DNA of 5,188 nucleotides from CAYVAP01 sp964343195 (lineage in GTDB: Bacteria > Bacteroidota > Bacteroidia > J057): assembly GCA_964343195.1 (NCBI GenBank), contig CAYFIR010000226.1, positions 1-5,188 of the forward strand, written 5' to 3'. The translations under genes and the position numbers were made by a program. The stretch's first letter is position 1; the number at the start of each line of letters is the position of its first letter. Below, piece after piece: positions 1 to 5,188 of this stretch. The notes under the pieces are model-generated. The model saw nothing but the letters and a program-made list of their open reading frames with translations. It was not told where the DNA came from and did no database searches.

Positions 1-52
1 TTCGGAGTTCGGAGTTCGGAGTTCGGAGTTCGGAGTTCGGAGTTCGGAGTTC
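1..52. repeat. Heptanucleotide tandem repeat array, (TTCGGAG)x7 plus TTC
   Basis: Seven perfect head-to-tail copies of TTCGGAG are followed by a partial unit (TTC). The array starts at the first base of the window, so it probably continues outside and the copy number is a minimum. A unit of 7 with no sequence drift points to recent slippage expansion. It lies outside any reading frame I consider real, beyond the 3' end of the CBM9-like gene. Heptamer intergenic arrays of this sort are known from some bacterial genomes, and their function is generally unclear. Confidence 0.95.
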
Positions 53-207
53 AAAAATAGTCGCTCTTTATATTTTTTTCATTCCCATCTAATTAAAAAG
101 AGCAGTGTCTGTGGAATTAAGTAATTACTCAATCGAAATTCATGTAAGATACTGACCAACAGCACTTTCAACTGCAAACTAGCGACTCCGAGCTTCGAAC
201 TTATCCC
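53..207. other. AT-rich intergenic segment without recognisable gene
   Basis: The segment lies between the heptamer array and the hairpin that follows the CBM9-like gene. It is AT-rich, with a run of seven T at about 73-79. It contains a 7-bp perfect inverted repeat, gctcttt (63-69) and aaagagc (97-103), with a 27-base loop, and the 8-bp palindrome gtaattac (121-128). I found no credible reading frame, and the gene to the left is outside the window. Confidence 0.6.
185..198. repeat. Decayed inverted heptamer copies
   Basis: ACTCCGA (185-191) is an exact reverse complement of one rotation of the heptamer at 1-52 (TCGGAGT). The next seven bases, GCTTCGA (192-198), match it at 5 of 7 positions. 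They sit in inverted orientation about 130 bases from the perfect array. Being so short, they could be coincidence, but two adjacent units in register favour a degenerate remnant of the same repeat. Confidence 0.45.
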
Positions 208-240
208 AATAGTCCCAGATGCGTGGCACCTGGGACTACT
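208..240 (-). terminator. Strong hairpin after the CBM9-like gene, probable transcription terminator
   Basis: Read on the minus strand, the arms at 240-226 and 222-208 pair as a 15-bp stem with two G-U wobbles and a CAC loop (223-225). The core AGTCCCAG/CTGGGACT is perfect. It begins 26 bases after the stop codon of the CBM9-like gene, the usual place for a terminator. The wobbles pair only in minus-strand RNA; on the plus strand they are A-C mismatches, which supports a minus-strand transcript. The oddity is that no U-tract follows (the sequence goes on TTGGGATAAG), so it may act as a 3'-end stabilising hairpin or as an atypical terminator. Confidence 0.6.
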
Positions 241-266
241 TCATTTCGTGCGATTGCCTAACGGCC

Positions 267-1316
267 TTACTGCCTCATGAATTTGGCTACACTGGAGGTT
301 TCTGCCGTGCGAACCTGTACATAATACAGTCCGGATTCAAGGGCTTCCACATTCAGGGAAACGGTGTTTGTTCCCAGATTAGTGCTTTCCAGCGTGGTGG
401 TCATCACGCTGCGGCCACTTAGATCAAGTACATTCACGTTCACCAATCCGGTCTCGTTTACAGCGAATTCCAGTTCGGCCGTTTCGCTGGCAGGATTGGG
501 GTAAAGTCGCAGGTTGTTGGCTTCCTCATTTCCGAAAATACCAGTGACCGCCAGCTCTGTACCAGAGAGGGTAACGGCTCCCATTCCTTCACCTGTGCTC
601 TCCACATCATAGTTGATAGAGCTCCACTGGAACATGGTCTCCCAGGGGCCGGAATCATCGTCGTCACGAGCACGGGCTTCCAGGTAGATGACCATTTCAG
701 GGTCTATAAGCATGTTGCCATTTCCAAAAGACTGCCAGTCGATGAAAGTCTCCAGAATCCAGGTAGTGCCATCGTTGTACCAGGCTGACTGAACCAGGTT
801 GCTGTCAATCTTAGCGGCATTGAGCCAGCGGTCAGAAGATAGCTTTTCCTCCTGATCGATGCCAGGCTGCCAGGCAAATTCCCACTGCTCAAATCCCTGG
901 CTGTAGTCTTCCAGGTAACGAGAAAAAAGGATGTTGATGTTGTCATCCACCCACCACTGGTCCGCAGGGGTGTCATTGTTGGGATCGTAGTCCTCTTCAA
1001 TCACGACGATGTCATCGACTACTTTGAACAGGAAGAAAATCCCGTCGTCATTCCAAACCATGCCGATCTCAGCGTAGTAATCATCTGCCGTTGGGCTGGG
1101 TTCGATAATGTTGGGGTGGACGGCTCCGCCGGTCTCAGGGACTTTGGTTAGGGGAACCATGGTGACATTTTCCCAGACCGGCTCTATGGTCCCATCGACA
1201 ACGGGGATTTTAGAACCAGTCACCTTGTAGGCGGTATAGCTCTCAGTGGCAAACTGAGCCATCGCCGGGAAGCTGATAGCTACAGTAAAAACAAGGGTAA
1301 ACAGTAGTTTTTTCAT
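267..1316 (-). CDS. Secreted CBM9-like carbohydrate-binding protein with T9SS type A sorting domain
   Basis: A 349-residue protein with no catalytic domain that I can recognise. Residues 1-20 form a signal peptide (MKKLLFTLVF..., cleavage likely after AMA). Residues 31-250 resemble the CBM9-like/DOMON-type beta-sandwich: PVVDGTIEPVWENV (38-51) fits the usual 'DGxxDxxW' opening, VWNDDGIFFLFKVVDD (87-102) the 'WDDxxLYFxxxVxD' strand pair, and WWVDDNINILF (121-131) and WILETFIDWQSFG (186-198) the later strands. Many Trp, Tyr and Asp residues suit sugar and calcium binding. Residues 268-349 are a T9SS sorting tail (LRLYPNP at 269-275, DLSGR at 298-302, ESGLYYVQV at 327-335), so export is by Sec and then T9SS, to the surface or medium. 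The frame stays open for 23 codons upstream (to 1385), but this start was chosen because the extension would bury the signal peptide. The stop is TAA. It probably binds the substrate of the nearby GH5 enzyme; the ligand is not known. Family and sorting tail are secure, binding function likely. Confidence 0.9.
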   Translation of the reverse strand: MKKLLFTLVFTVAISFPAMAQFATESYTAYKVTGSKIPVVDGTIEPVWENVTMVPLTKVPETGGAVHPNIIEPSPTADDYYAEIGMVWNDDGIFFLFKVVDDIVVIEEDYDPNNDTPADQWWVDDNINILFSRYLEDYSQGFEQWEFAWQPGIDQEEKLSSDRWLNAAKIDSNLVQSAWYNDGTTWILETFIDWQSFGNGNMLIDPEMVIYLEARARDDDDSGPWETMFQWSSINYDVESTGEGMGAVTLSGTELAVTGIFGNEEANNLRLYPNPASETAELEFAVNETGLVNVNVLDLSGRSVMTTTLESTNLGTNTVSLNVEALESGLYYVQVRTAETSSVAKFMRQ

Positions 1317-1606
1317 AAAGGAAAATTGTAATAGTAAGCAGGTAGATAAAAAGAAATTTTGCCTGGCAGGAGAACTGAACCTCAAGGCTCACCATGCAGA
1401 TGGCGCAGGAGACCCGGGTAGTAGGAATACTATCATTGTGTCTCTTTTACGCTTTTCAACAAAGTCTGGAATTATCTCACAGGTCGTCCTGCTATTTTCA
1501 ACATAGAAATAGCTATTCTTTACAACCTGCTGACATTCAGCATATTTTAATGAGAATTAACCATCCCAGGATCCAAATTTTCACTCCTGAGAAAAAAGCC
1601 GTCTAA
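1317..1606. other. Intergenic region between kinase and CBM9-like gene, with small hairpins
   Basis: This 290-base gap is the longest space between genes. It contains a 7-bp inverted repeat, gctattt (1491-1497) and aaatagc (1507-1513), with a 9-base loop; the overlapping 10-bp palindrome aatagctatt (1508-1517); a 6-bp stem tgctga/tcagca with a 3-base loop (1528-1542); and an AT-rich inverted repeat ttaat/attaa (1547-1560). On the minus strand a run of six T (1597-1592) lies just after the kinase stop, but only a 3-bp stem precedes it. The gap is long enough for a promoter of the CBM9-like gene, but I found no exact match to the Bacteroidota consensus TTTG-N19-21-TAnnTTTG. The start codon has no Shine-Dalgarno match. 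Confidence 0.5.
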
Positions 1607-2473
1607 TCACCGGAGATGGTCCATCCAGGATTTCGCACCTCTGAACTGGCAGGAGTAACTTGCCACTTCGGCAGCACTTCTTAGGGTCATGGCAAATGAT
1701 TCTTCCTTTGCAAGGAAATGGCAGAAGGCACCGTGCAGTACATCCCCGGCCCCCAGGGTGTCGACCACCTTGACCCTGGGCACTTCTATTTCGCCCGATT
1801 GTCCATGGTCCTCAAACACAATGGCCTCCCCTCCTTTGGAAATGGCCCGATAGGCTACACCCCTATCCGCCAGATAAGCAAGGACATCTTCCCCGCCGGG
1901 AACCTTAAAATCTTCGGAGCAAATGGCGTAATCCACCCAGGGCAGCAGGTCTTCTGTGCCTTCCTTCCAGCTTCCCCCATCCAGCACGACTGGAATATTC
2001 CGTGATCTGGCCCACTGTGCGGCTTTTTGTGCCAATGGCATGAAGCTCCCGTCAAGCAGCAACGCGGAAAATTCTCCATCCAAAGGCACCCACAGGTCAG
2101 CAGAAAAGTTTGGAGCAAATGCCTTTTTGGCTACAACTACGCTCCGTTGACCATCTGGCAGGGTATAGATGCTGGCCACAGGGGGGAGGGATACCCGATC
2201 AGGTGTCAGGTCACGGAACCTTACACCATGCTCCTCCAGTTTTTGCAGGAAGAAAGAGGCCAGAGGGGACTGGCCCAGTGCAGAAAGCAGGGTTACCTCA
2301 CTCCCCAGGTGCGAACAGGTCGCTGCGGCATTGGTAGCGGGGCCTCCAATGTCGATAAGGGCATCTTCGGCACGGATTTTATCATTGGGTCCCGGAAGGG
2401 TGCTGACAAAATACTGAAGATCAAGGGTGAGGAGACCAAAGAAAAGGATCGGGTGAGAAGTGGACTGAGGCAT
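1607..2473 (-). CDS. PfkB-family (ribokinase-like) sugar kinase
   Basis: A 288-residue cytoplasmic kinase that should transfer phosphate from ATP to a sugar or sugar derivative. The order of motifs is complete for the family: an N-terminal strand with the substrate-side Asp (GLLTLDLQYFV, 13-23; D18), the glycine-rich substrate motif IGGPATNAAATCSHLG (42-57), SKGGEAIVF (212-220) in the nucleotide-binding half, and the signature DTLGAGDVLHGAF (238-250) with the anion-hole GAGD and catalytic base D244. The length is slightly under the usual 300 or so. The overall look recalls the ketohexokinase/sulfofructose-kinase-like branch, but that is an impression and the substrate is open. The start fits because only about seven residues precede the first strand, and the next Met is at 145. 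The stop is TGA. It lies 153 bases downstream of the small membrane protein gene on the same strand. In this context it may phosphorylate a sugar released from the polysaccharide. Confidence 0.93.
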   Translation of the reverse strand: MPQSTSHPILFFGLLTLDLQYFVSTLPGPNDKIRAEDALIDIGGPATNAAATCSHLGSEVTLLSALGQSPLASFFLQKLEEHGVRFRDLTPDRVSLPPVASIYTLPDGQRSVVVAKKAFAPNFSADLWVPLDGEFSALLLDGSFMPLAQKAAQWARSRNIPVVLDGGSWKEGTEDLLPWVDYAICSEDFKVPGGEDVLAYLADRGVAYRAISKGGEAIVFEDHGQSGEIEVPRVKVVDTLGAGDVLHGAFCHFLAKEESFAMTLRSAAEVASYSCQFRGAKSWMDHLR

Positions 2474-2562
2474 TAGTGGTATGAATTCGAAATCTTGTGC
2501 CTGTCGAAGATCCCATGAAACGGAAAGTGATAATCGCGGAATCTGGCCAGCAACACGCGATT

Positions 2563-2587
2563 TAAAGCACTGATGGTGAGCGCTTTA
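2563..2587 (-). terminator. Weak 9-bp hairpin between membrane protein and kinase genes
   Basis: On the minus strand TAAAGCGCT pairs with AGTGCTTTA around a 7-base loop, giving nine pairs including one G-U wobble. On the plus strand the wobble becomes an A-C mismatch, so the fold suits minus-strand RNA. It lies 39 bases past the stop of the small membrane protein. There is no U-tract beyond the three T in the stem, so termination would be partial at best; it could instead be a processing or attenuation site within an operon. A second, longer-loop inverted repeat (aatcgcg at 2532-2538, cgcgatt at 2556-2562) follows directly. Confidence 0.3.
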
Positions 2588-2626
2588 TACAAATTACGAA
2601 TGGTCAATAACTTAGGAACGCAGGCA

Positions 2627-2998
2627 TTAGTCGAAGGTAAGGACCAAAAACTTGTACACTCGCTCTTCGGTATAGACGAAGAGCGTATCCCCGTAGGCTT
2701 CCTTCGCCAATGAGTCCCCAGGAGAAGCCACATCACTCAAAAAAAAGCGTTCAGGGTCAATGGACTGATAGGGCCGTATGGTGTATTTCTTATCCGATCC
2801 GACCATCTGAAAATGGTTTCCTGCTGTACTTCCCATCACGCCGGATCGGATAATGCCATTCAATGGCTCTTCATAAAATTCCCTGTCCTGCTGGTTCCAA
2901 ACCACACTTTGGTTCCATACATAAACCGCAAAGAGCAGTGGTGCCACCCCAAATATGAATATGCTCCACCTGTTTCGAATGCTTCGATTATCCGCCAT
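2627..2998 (-). CDS. Small single-pass membrane protein of unknown function
   Basis: A 123-residue protein that I do not recognise. Residues 1-10 are polar with three Arg (R5, R8, R10). Residues 11-28 (WSIFIFGVAPLLFAVYVW) form one hydrophobic segment, and residues 29-123 form a soluble domain. By the positive-inside rule the N-terminus is cytoplasmic and the domain sits in the periplasm. The domain is mixed in charge, without Cys, and contains RPYQSIDPERFFLSDVASPGDS (75-96) and a C-terminal beta-like stretch DTLFVYTEERVYKFLVLTF (104-122). There is no lipobox, T9SS tail or enzyme motif. The ATG is 12 bases after the cellulase stop codon, so the two genes almost surely share a transcript. This tight coupling, and the consistent membrane topology, are the main reasons to accept it as real. 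No Shine-Dalgarno match precedes it. A role at the envelope is only an inference. Confidence 0.8.
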   Translation of the reverse strand: MADNRSIRNRWSIFIFGVAPLLFAVYVWNQSVVWNQQDREFYEEPLNGIIRSGVMGSTAGNHFQMVGSDKKYTIRPYQSIDPERFFLSDVASPGDSLAKEAYGDTLFVYTEERVYKFLVLTFD

Positions 2999-3010
2999 CT
3001 ATACTTGTCG

Positions 3011-4945
3011 TTACTCTTTTAGTATCCGGTAGCTAACCACCGGTTGATTACCCTGCTGAAGATTTAGCAAATACATCCCAGGAACCAGGGAACTCAAATC
3101 CAGCCGAGTATTTCGGTCAAATCTCTCTCCATACACCACACGACCCACCATGTCTACAATGAGAAGCTGCCAGGGCGCTTCCTTCGTTACAGTCCGGACG
3201 TTCAACTCGTGGCGAAAGGGATTGGGATAAAGCCAGGCAACAGGCCGCTCATTTTGGGTAACCACGGAAGTAGAGGTATTGACCTGGGCAGTATCCAGTT
3301 CGGTGAGTTGAATATGATCCAACGAAATGACGCCGGTAAAACCACCGGATTCTGCCACAAACCCCAGCCGATCTATCGCCTGCCAGTCAAACAGCCCCTG
3401 GGGATTGTACCAGGTATTGTTGTCCCAAGAGCCATGCTCGGTGAAGTCAGAGAGGGGAATGTGGTAATGCTGCCACCCTGGCCCACTGACAGTGATAGCA
3501 GATCGAATACGCCAGGGCCTCTCCTCGGTTCCGGTTTTGGTGTCAACAAATCGCACATCCAGCGACTGATTCACTGCATTTCCCTCTCCCCGCACAAAAA
3601 AATCCAGGGCAAACCCCTCTGCTTCCAGGTACCCCAGATCCCGATCGGGACTAAAATCAAACCCTACCTGATTGTACTGATCAGCATCTTCCCAGCGAAT
3701 ATGATAATTCCCATAATTGGCCTGATTCTCCCCATAAAAACTCAGGGTTCCGGACACTCCGCTTGACTCAAGAATGCCCTGCTCGATGTAATCCCGGTAG
3801 ACAAAAAAACCTGAAGAATCCGGTTGGGGCTGGAATCCAGTTTGGGTAGGGACATTCAGGCCCATTGCATTGAGCAGAGGGACATTCAGGTCGTGATCAA
3901 ACAGGCCGTCGCTGCCTTCTTCAAAAATCCCAAATCCTCCATGATAATCCCACATGGTCCAGGCGATCCCGGCGCTATCCAGCATATTGACCAATCCTTC
4001 GTACCACCTCACCCGATCGGGTTCCAAACTATTGGCCTGATACACCCCAAATTCTCCGCAGAAAAGAGGGACTCCCCGGCTCTGCTGAAAGCTGATGGCG
4101 ATGTCCAGCAACTGTTGCATGTGAGCCAGCGTACCTTCATTGGCGTAATTCTGGTACCCACCCTCAACCCAGGTGCCTACCAGACTGGATGGCAAAGTAG
4201 GCATCCGATTGGCGTCGTAGGGAAAAGGCATATTGGACAGGTCCTGAAGGGGAATTCCCGTCCAGGTCGCTCCCTGATGGGTAAAAATAAAAGGATCGTA
4301 AAAGTGAAAGGTATAGATGAGGTTGGTATCGGCATAGCTGGGCATCAGGCTCAGATTGTTATAACTGTTCCAGCTGGCAGGGCCTACGATGAGGGTGTGC
4401 CGCTCATCAATGTCCCGGATGGCGTCAATAACCCTCCCCTGAATAGCTCCCCAAACCCCATCGTCGATGCCATGTGGCTCATTGAGAATTTCAAATAGAA
4501 TCAAATCCGAACGGGACTGGTAGCGGGTCGCCAGCTGCTCCCAGGTTTTGGTCAGGACATCCTCGATAGCCGGATCGGTATTGACCGAAGGGTCGAAGGA
4601 GTGGTTATCCAAAATCAGGTGAATGCCAACCTCCTCGGCCCAGGTCACTGCCGAGTCCAGAAACATCAGGAACAAGGGTTCCAGCCGATAATCCGGTGCC
4701 CCCTGTGTCATGCCATGCAGGTTGATCGGCAGCCGGATTACGTCGCAGCCCAGGCTTTGAATCTGCTCAAAGTCGGTTTTGGTGTAGCGCGCAAAATGGA
4801 TCTGCTGGGCAGTCCCTGCCTGAAACCAGCCACTGAGGTTGACACCGCGTGTGAAGGGAGCCTCGGTTTGAGCAAACAGGGGCATGGATATTCCTGTGAT
4901 GACCAGGATGATGAAGAAGTATAGTAAGTGCGAGTAGTGCTTCAT
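3011..4945 (-). CDS. Secreted GH5-family endoglucanase (cellulase-like) with C-terminal beta-sandwich module and T9SS type A sorting domain
   Basis: A 644-residue exported glycoside hydrolase. Residues 1-25 are a signal peptide (cleavage near LFA-Q). Residues 30-365 are a GH5 (clan GH-A) TIM barrel: RGVNLSGWF (33-41), DVIRLPINL (68-76; conserved R71), ILDNHSF (111-117; H115), FEILNEPHG (151-159; acid/base E156), HFYDPFIFTHQGATW (214-228; H214, Y216), FCGEFGVY (295-302; nucleophile E298) and MWDYHGGFGIF (331-341; W332). All catalytic positions are present, so it should hydrolyse internal beta-1,4 links by the retaining mechanism. Cellulose or mixed beta-glucan is likeliest; mannan or xyloglucan is possible because GH5 is broad. 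Residues about 380-550 look like a galactose-binding-like jelly roll (CBM11-like at most) and may hold the chain. Residues 568-644 are the T9SS tail (WLYPNPF, DMVGRVVY, LVPGMYLLNL), so the enzyme ends at the surface or in the medium. It is the first gene of the minus-strand cluster. The ATG is placed by the signal peptide; no Shine-Dalgarno match precedes it. Confidence 0.95.
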   Translation of the reverse strand: MKHYSHLLYFFIILVITGISMPLFAQTEAPFTRGVNLSGWFQAGTAQQIHFARYTKTDFEQIQSLGCDVIRLPINLHGMTQGAPDYRLEPLFLMFLDSAVTWAEEVGIHLILDNHSFDPSVNTDPAIEDVLTKTWEQLATRYQSRSDLILFEILNEPHGIDDGVWGAIQGRVIDAIRDIDERHTLIVGPASWNSYNNLSLMPSYADTNLIYTFHFYDPFIFTHQGATWTGIPLQDLSNMPFPYDANRMPTLPSSLVGTWVEGGYQNYANEGTLAHMQQLLDIAISFQQSRGVPLFCGEFGVYQANSLEPDRVRWYEGLVNMLDSAGIAWTMWDYHGGFGIFEEGSDGLFDHDLNVPLLNAMGLNVPTQTGFQPQPDSSGFFVYRDYIEQGILESSGVSGTLSFYGENQANYGNYHIRWEDADQYNQVGFDFSPDRDLGYLEAEGFALDFFVRGEGNAVNQSLDVRFVDTKTGTEERPWRIRSAITVSGPGWQHYHIPLSDFTEHGSWDNNTWYNPQGLFDWQAIDRLGFVAESGGFTGVISLDHIQLTELDTAQVNTSTSVVTQNERPVAWLYPNPFRHELNVRTVTKEAPWQLLIVDMVGRVVYGERFDRNTRLDLSSLVPGMYLLNLQQGNQPVVSYRILKE

Positions 4946-5043
4946 TGGAGTTTATATGGCTTGATTATGAGGCAAAATAAATACGTTTCCTGTGCTAAGT
5001 AGGATTTATCCAAAATGGCACTGATTTCCAAGCGCTATGGTAT
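4946..5043 (-). promoter_or_regulatory. Upstream region of the cellulase gene, likely holding its promoter
   Basis: This AT-rich stretch lies directly upstream of the cellulase start and downstream of the repeat/hairpin DNA, so the promoter of the cluster should be here. Read on the minus strand it contains TATTTATTTTG, which resembles the Bacteroidota -7 box TAnnTTTG but is off by one base, and I could not find a TTTG box at the expected 19-21 base distance. The exact promoter position is therefore undecided. No operator-like palindrome stands out in this part. Confidence 0.3.
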
Positions 5044-5064
5044 GTCAGAAGTCAGAGACTAGAA
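5044..5064. repeat. Short heptamer repeat, GTCAGAA/GTCAGAG plus a decayed unit
   Basis: GTCAGAA (5044-5050) is followed in register by GTCAGAG (5051-5057), differing at one base, and then by ACTAGAA (5058-5064), a poorer match. The period of 7 and purine-rich composition are like the TTCGGAG array at the left edge, although the sequence differs. This places heptamer repeats on both sides of the four-gene cluster. Confidence 0.5.
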
Positions 5065-5077
5065 GACGGTGGGTGTC

Positions 5078-5169
5078 GGCTCAGAGAGCCTAACCAGCCC
5101 GTCCTTATGGACGGAAAACTGTTTAGAACCGCTATAGCGGTTTCGCTCGTGAGCTTCTCTGAAGCGAAA
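5078..5169. repeat. Cluster of four short hairpins, including a 16-bp perfect palindrome
   Basis: Four inverted repeats follow one another within 92 bases: ggctc/gagcc with a 3-base loop (5078-5090); ccgtcc/ggacgg with loop ttat (5099-5114); the perfect palindrome AACCGCTATAGCGGTT (5127-5142); and gcttc/gaagc with loop tct (5153-5165). The last can alternatively be enclosed by tttcgct (5141-5147) pairing with agcgaaa (5163-5169), which competes with both neighbouring stems. The density suggests a structured RNA, a multi-hairpin terminator region of the gene beyond the right edge, or a dispersed palindromic repeat. I recognise no known RNA family, tRNA or intron domain in it. Confidence 0.6.
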
Positions 5170-5188
5170 CGTACTGTTACAGCGTCTC

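Noticed and set aside
1..52. CRISPR array or telomere-like repeat
   Set aside because: The units are 7 bases with no spacers, so it is a simple tandem repeat and not a CRISPR array; nothing suggests a replicon end.
1394..1606. A 70-codon plus-strand frame filling the gap between kinase and CBM9-like genes
   Set aside because: It has no ribosome binding site, no recognisable domain, runs across several inverted repeats and opposes the direction of all real genes. It cannot be fully excluded because nothing else codes there.
1592..1615. Possible intrinsic terminator right after the kinase stop
   Set aside because: A run of six T on the minus strand is present, but the stem in front of it is only about three base pairs (CCG/CGG), too weak to call.
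2027..2476. A 149-codon open frame on the plus strand
   Set aside because: It is antisense to the PfkB kinase, which carries a full set of family motifs; its protein is low in recognisable structure.
2473..2736. An 87-codon minus-strand frame between the membrane protein and the kinase
   Set aside because: It overlaps the 3' part of the membrane protein gene in another frame and covers the hairpin region; its translation looks random.
3209..3766. A 185-codon open frame on the plus strand
   Set aside because: It is antisense to the C-terminal part of the GH5 gene, including the T9SS tail; this is a by-product of that gene's codon use.
3824..4498. A 224-codon open frame on the plus strand
   Set aside because: It lies wholly antisense to the GH5 gene, whose catalytic motifs run through the same bases, and its translation shows no domain-like pattern.
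5099..5169. tRNA, group II intron domain V or insertion-sequence end
   Set aside because: The hairpins do not form a cloverleaf, the domain V catalytic pattern is not present, and no transposase frame or terminal repeat pair is visible in the window.

Overview
The window looks like a chromosomal segment of a member of the Bacteroidota, probably an environmental Saprospiria/Cytophagia-type bacterium. Two secreted proteins end in a type IX secretion (T9SS) type A sorting domain (the 'LYPNP...GLYYVQV' and 'LYPNPF...GMYLLNL' patterns), which is essentially confined to this phylum. Start codons lack convincing Shine-Dalgarno sequences, as is common there. The assignment below phylum level is a guess.

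All four convincing genes lie on the minus strand, so transcription runs from right to left. First comes a secreted GH5-family endoglucanase with a C-terminal jelly-roll-like module and a T9SS tail (4945-3011). Next, after 12 bases, is a small membrane-anchored protein of unknown function (2998-2627). A PfkB-family sugar kinase follows (2473-1607), and last is a secreted CBM9-like carbohydrate-binding protein with a T9SS tail (1316-267). A strong 15-bp hairpin at 208-240 lies just after this last gene and probably ends the transcript. The cellulase and the small membrane protein are almost certainly co-transcribed. The kinase (153-base gap, with a weak hairpin) and the CBM9 protein (290-base gap, with several small hairpins) may have their own promoters.

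Read together, this is a compact beta-glucan or plant/algal polysaccharide locus. The GH5 enzyme would cut polysaccharide outside the cell, the CBM9-like protein would bind it at the surface or in the medium, and the kinase could phosphorylate a sugar in the cytoplasm. No SusC/SusD pair, TonB receptor or regulator lies in the window, and the kinase substrate cannot be read from the sequence.

The two edges hold non-coding repeat DNA. The left edge has seven perfect copies of a heptamer (TTCGGAG) running off the window, with decayed inverted copies near 185-198. The right edge has two copies of a related heptamer (GTCAGAA/GTCAGAG), followed by four closely packed hairpins including a perfect 16-bp palindrome. 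I saw no RNA gene, CRISPR array or insertion sequence that I could recognise. The most unusual material is this repeat/hairpin DNA; the genes themselves belong mostly to known families.
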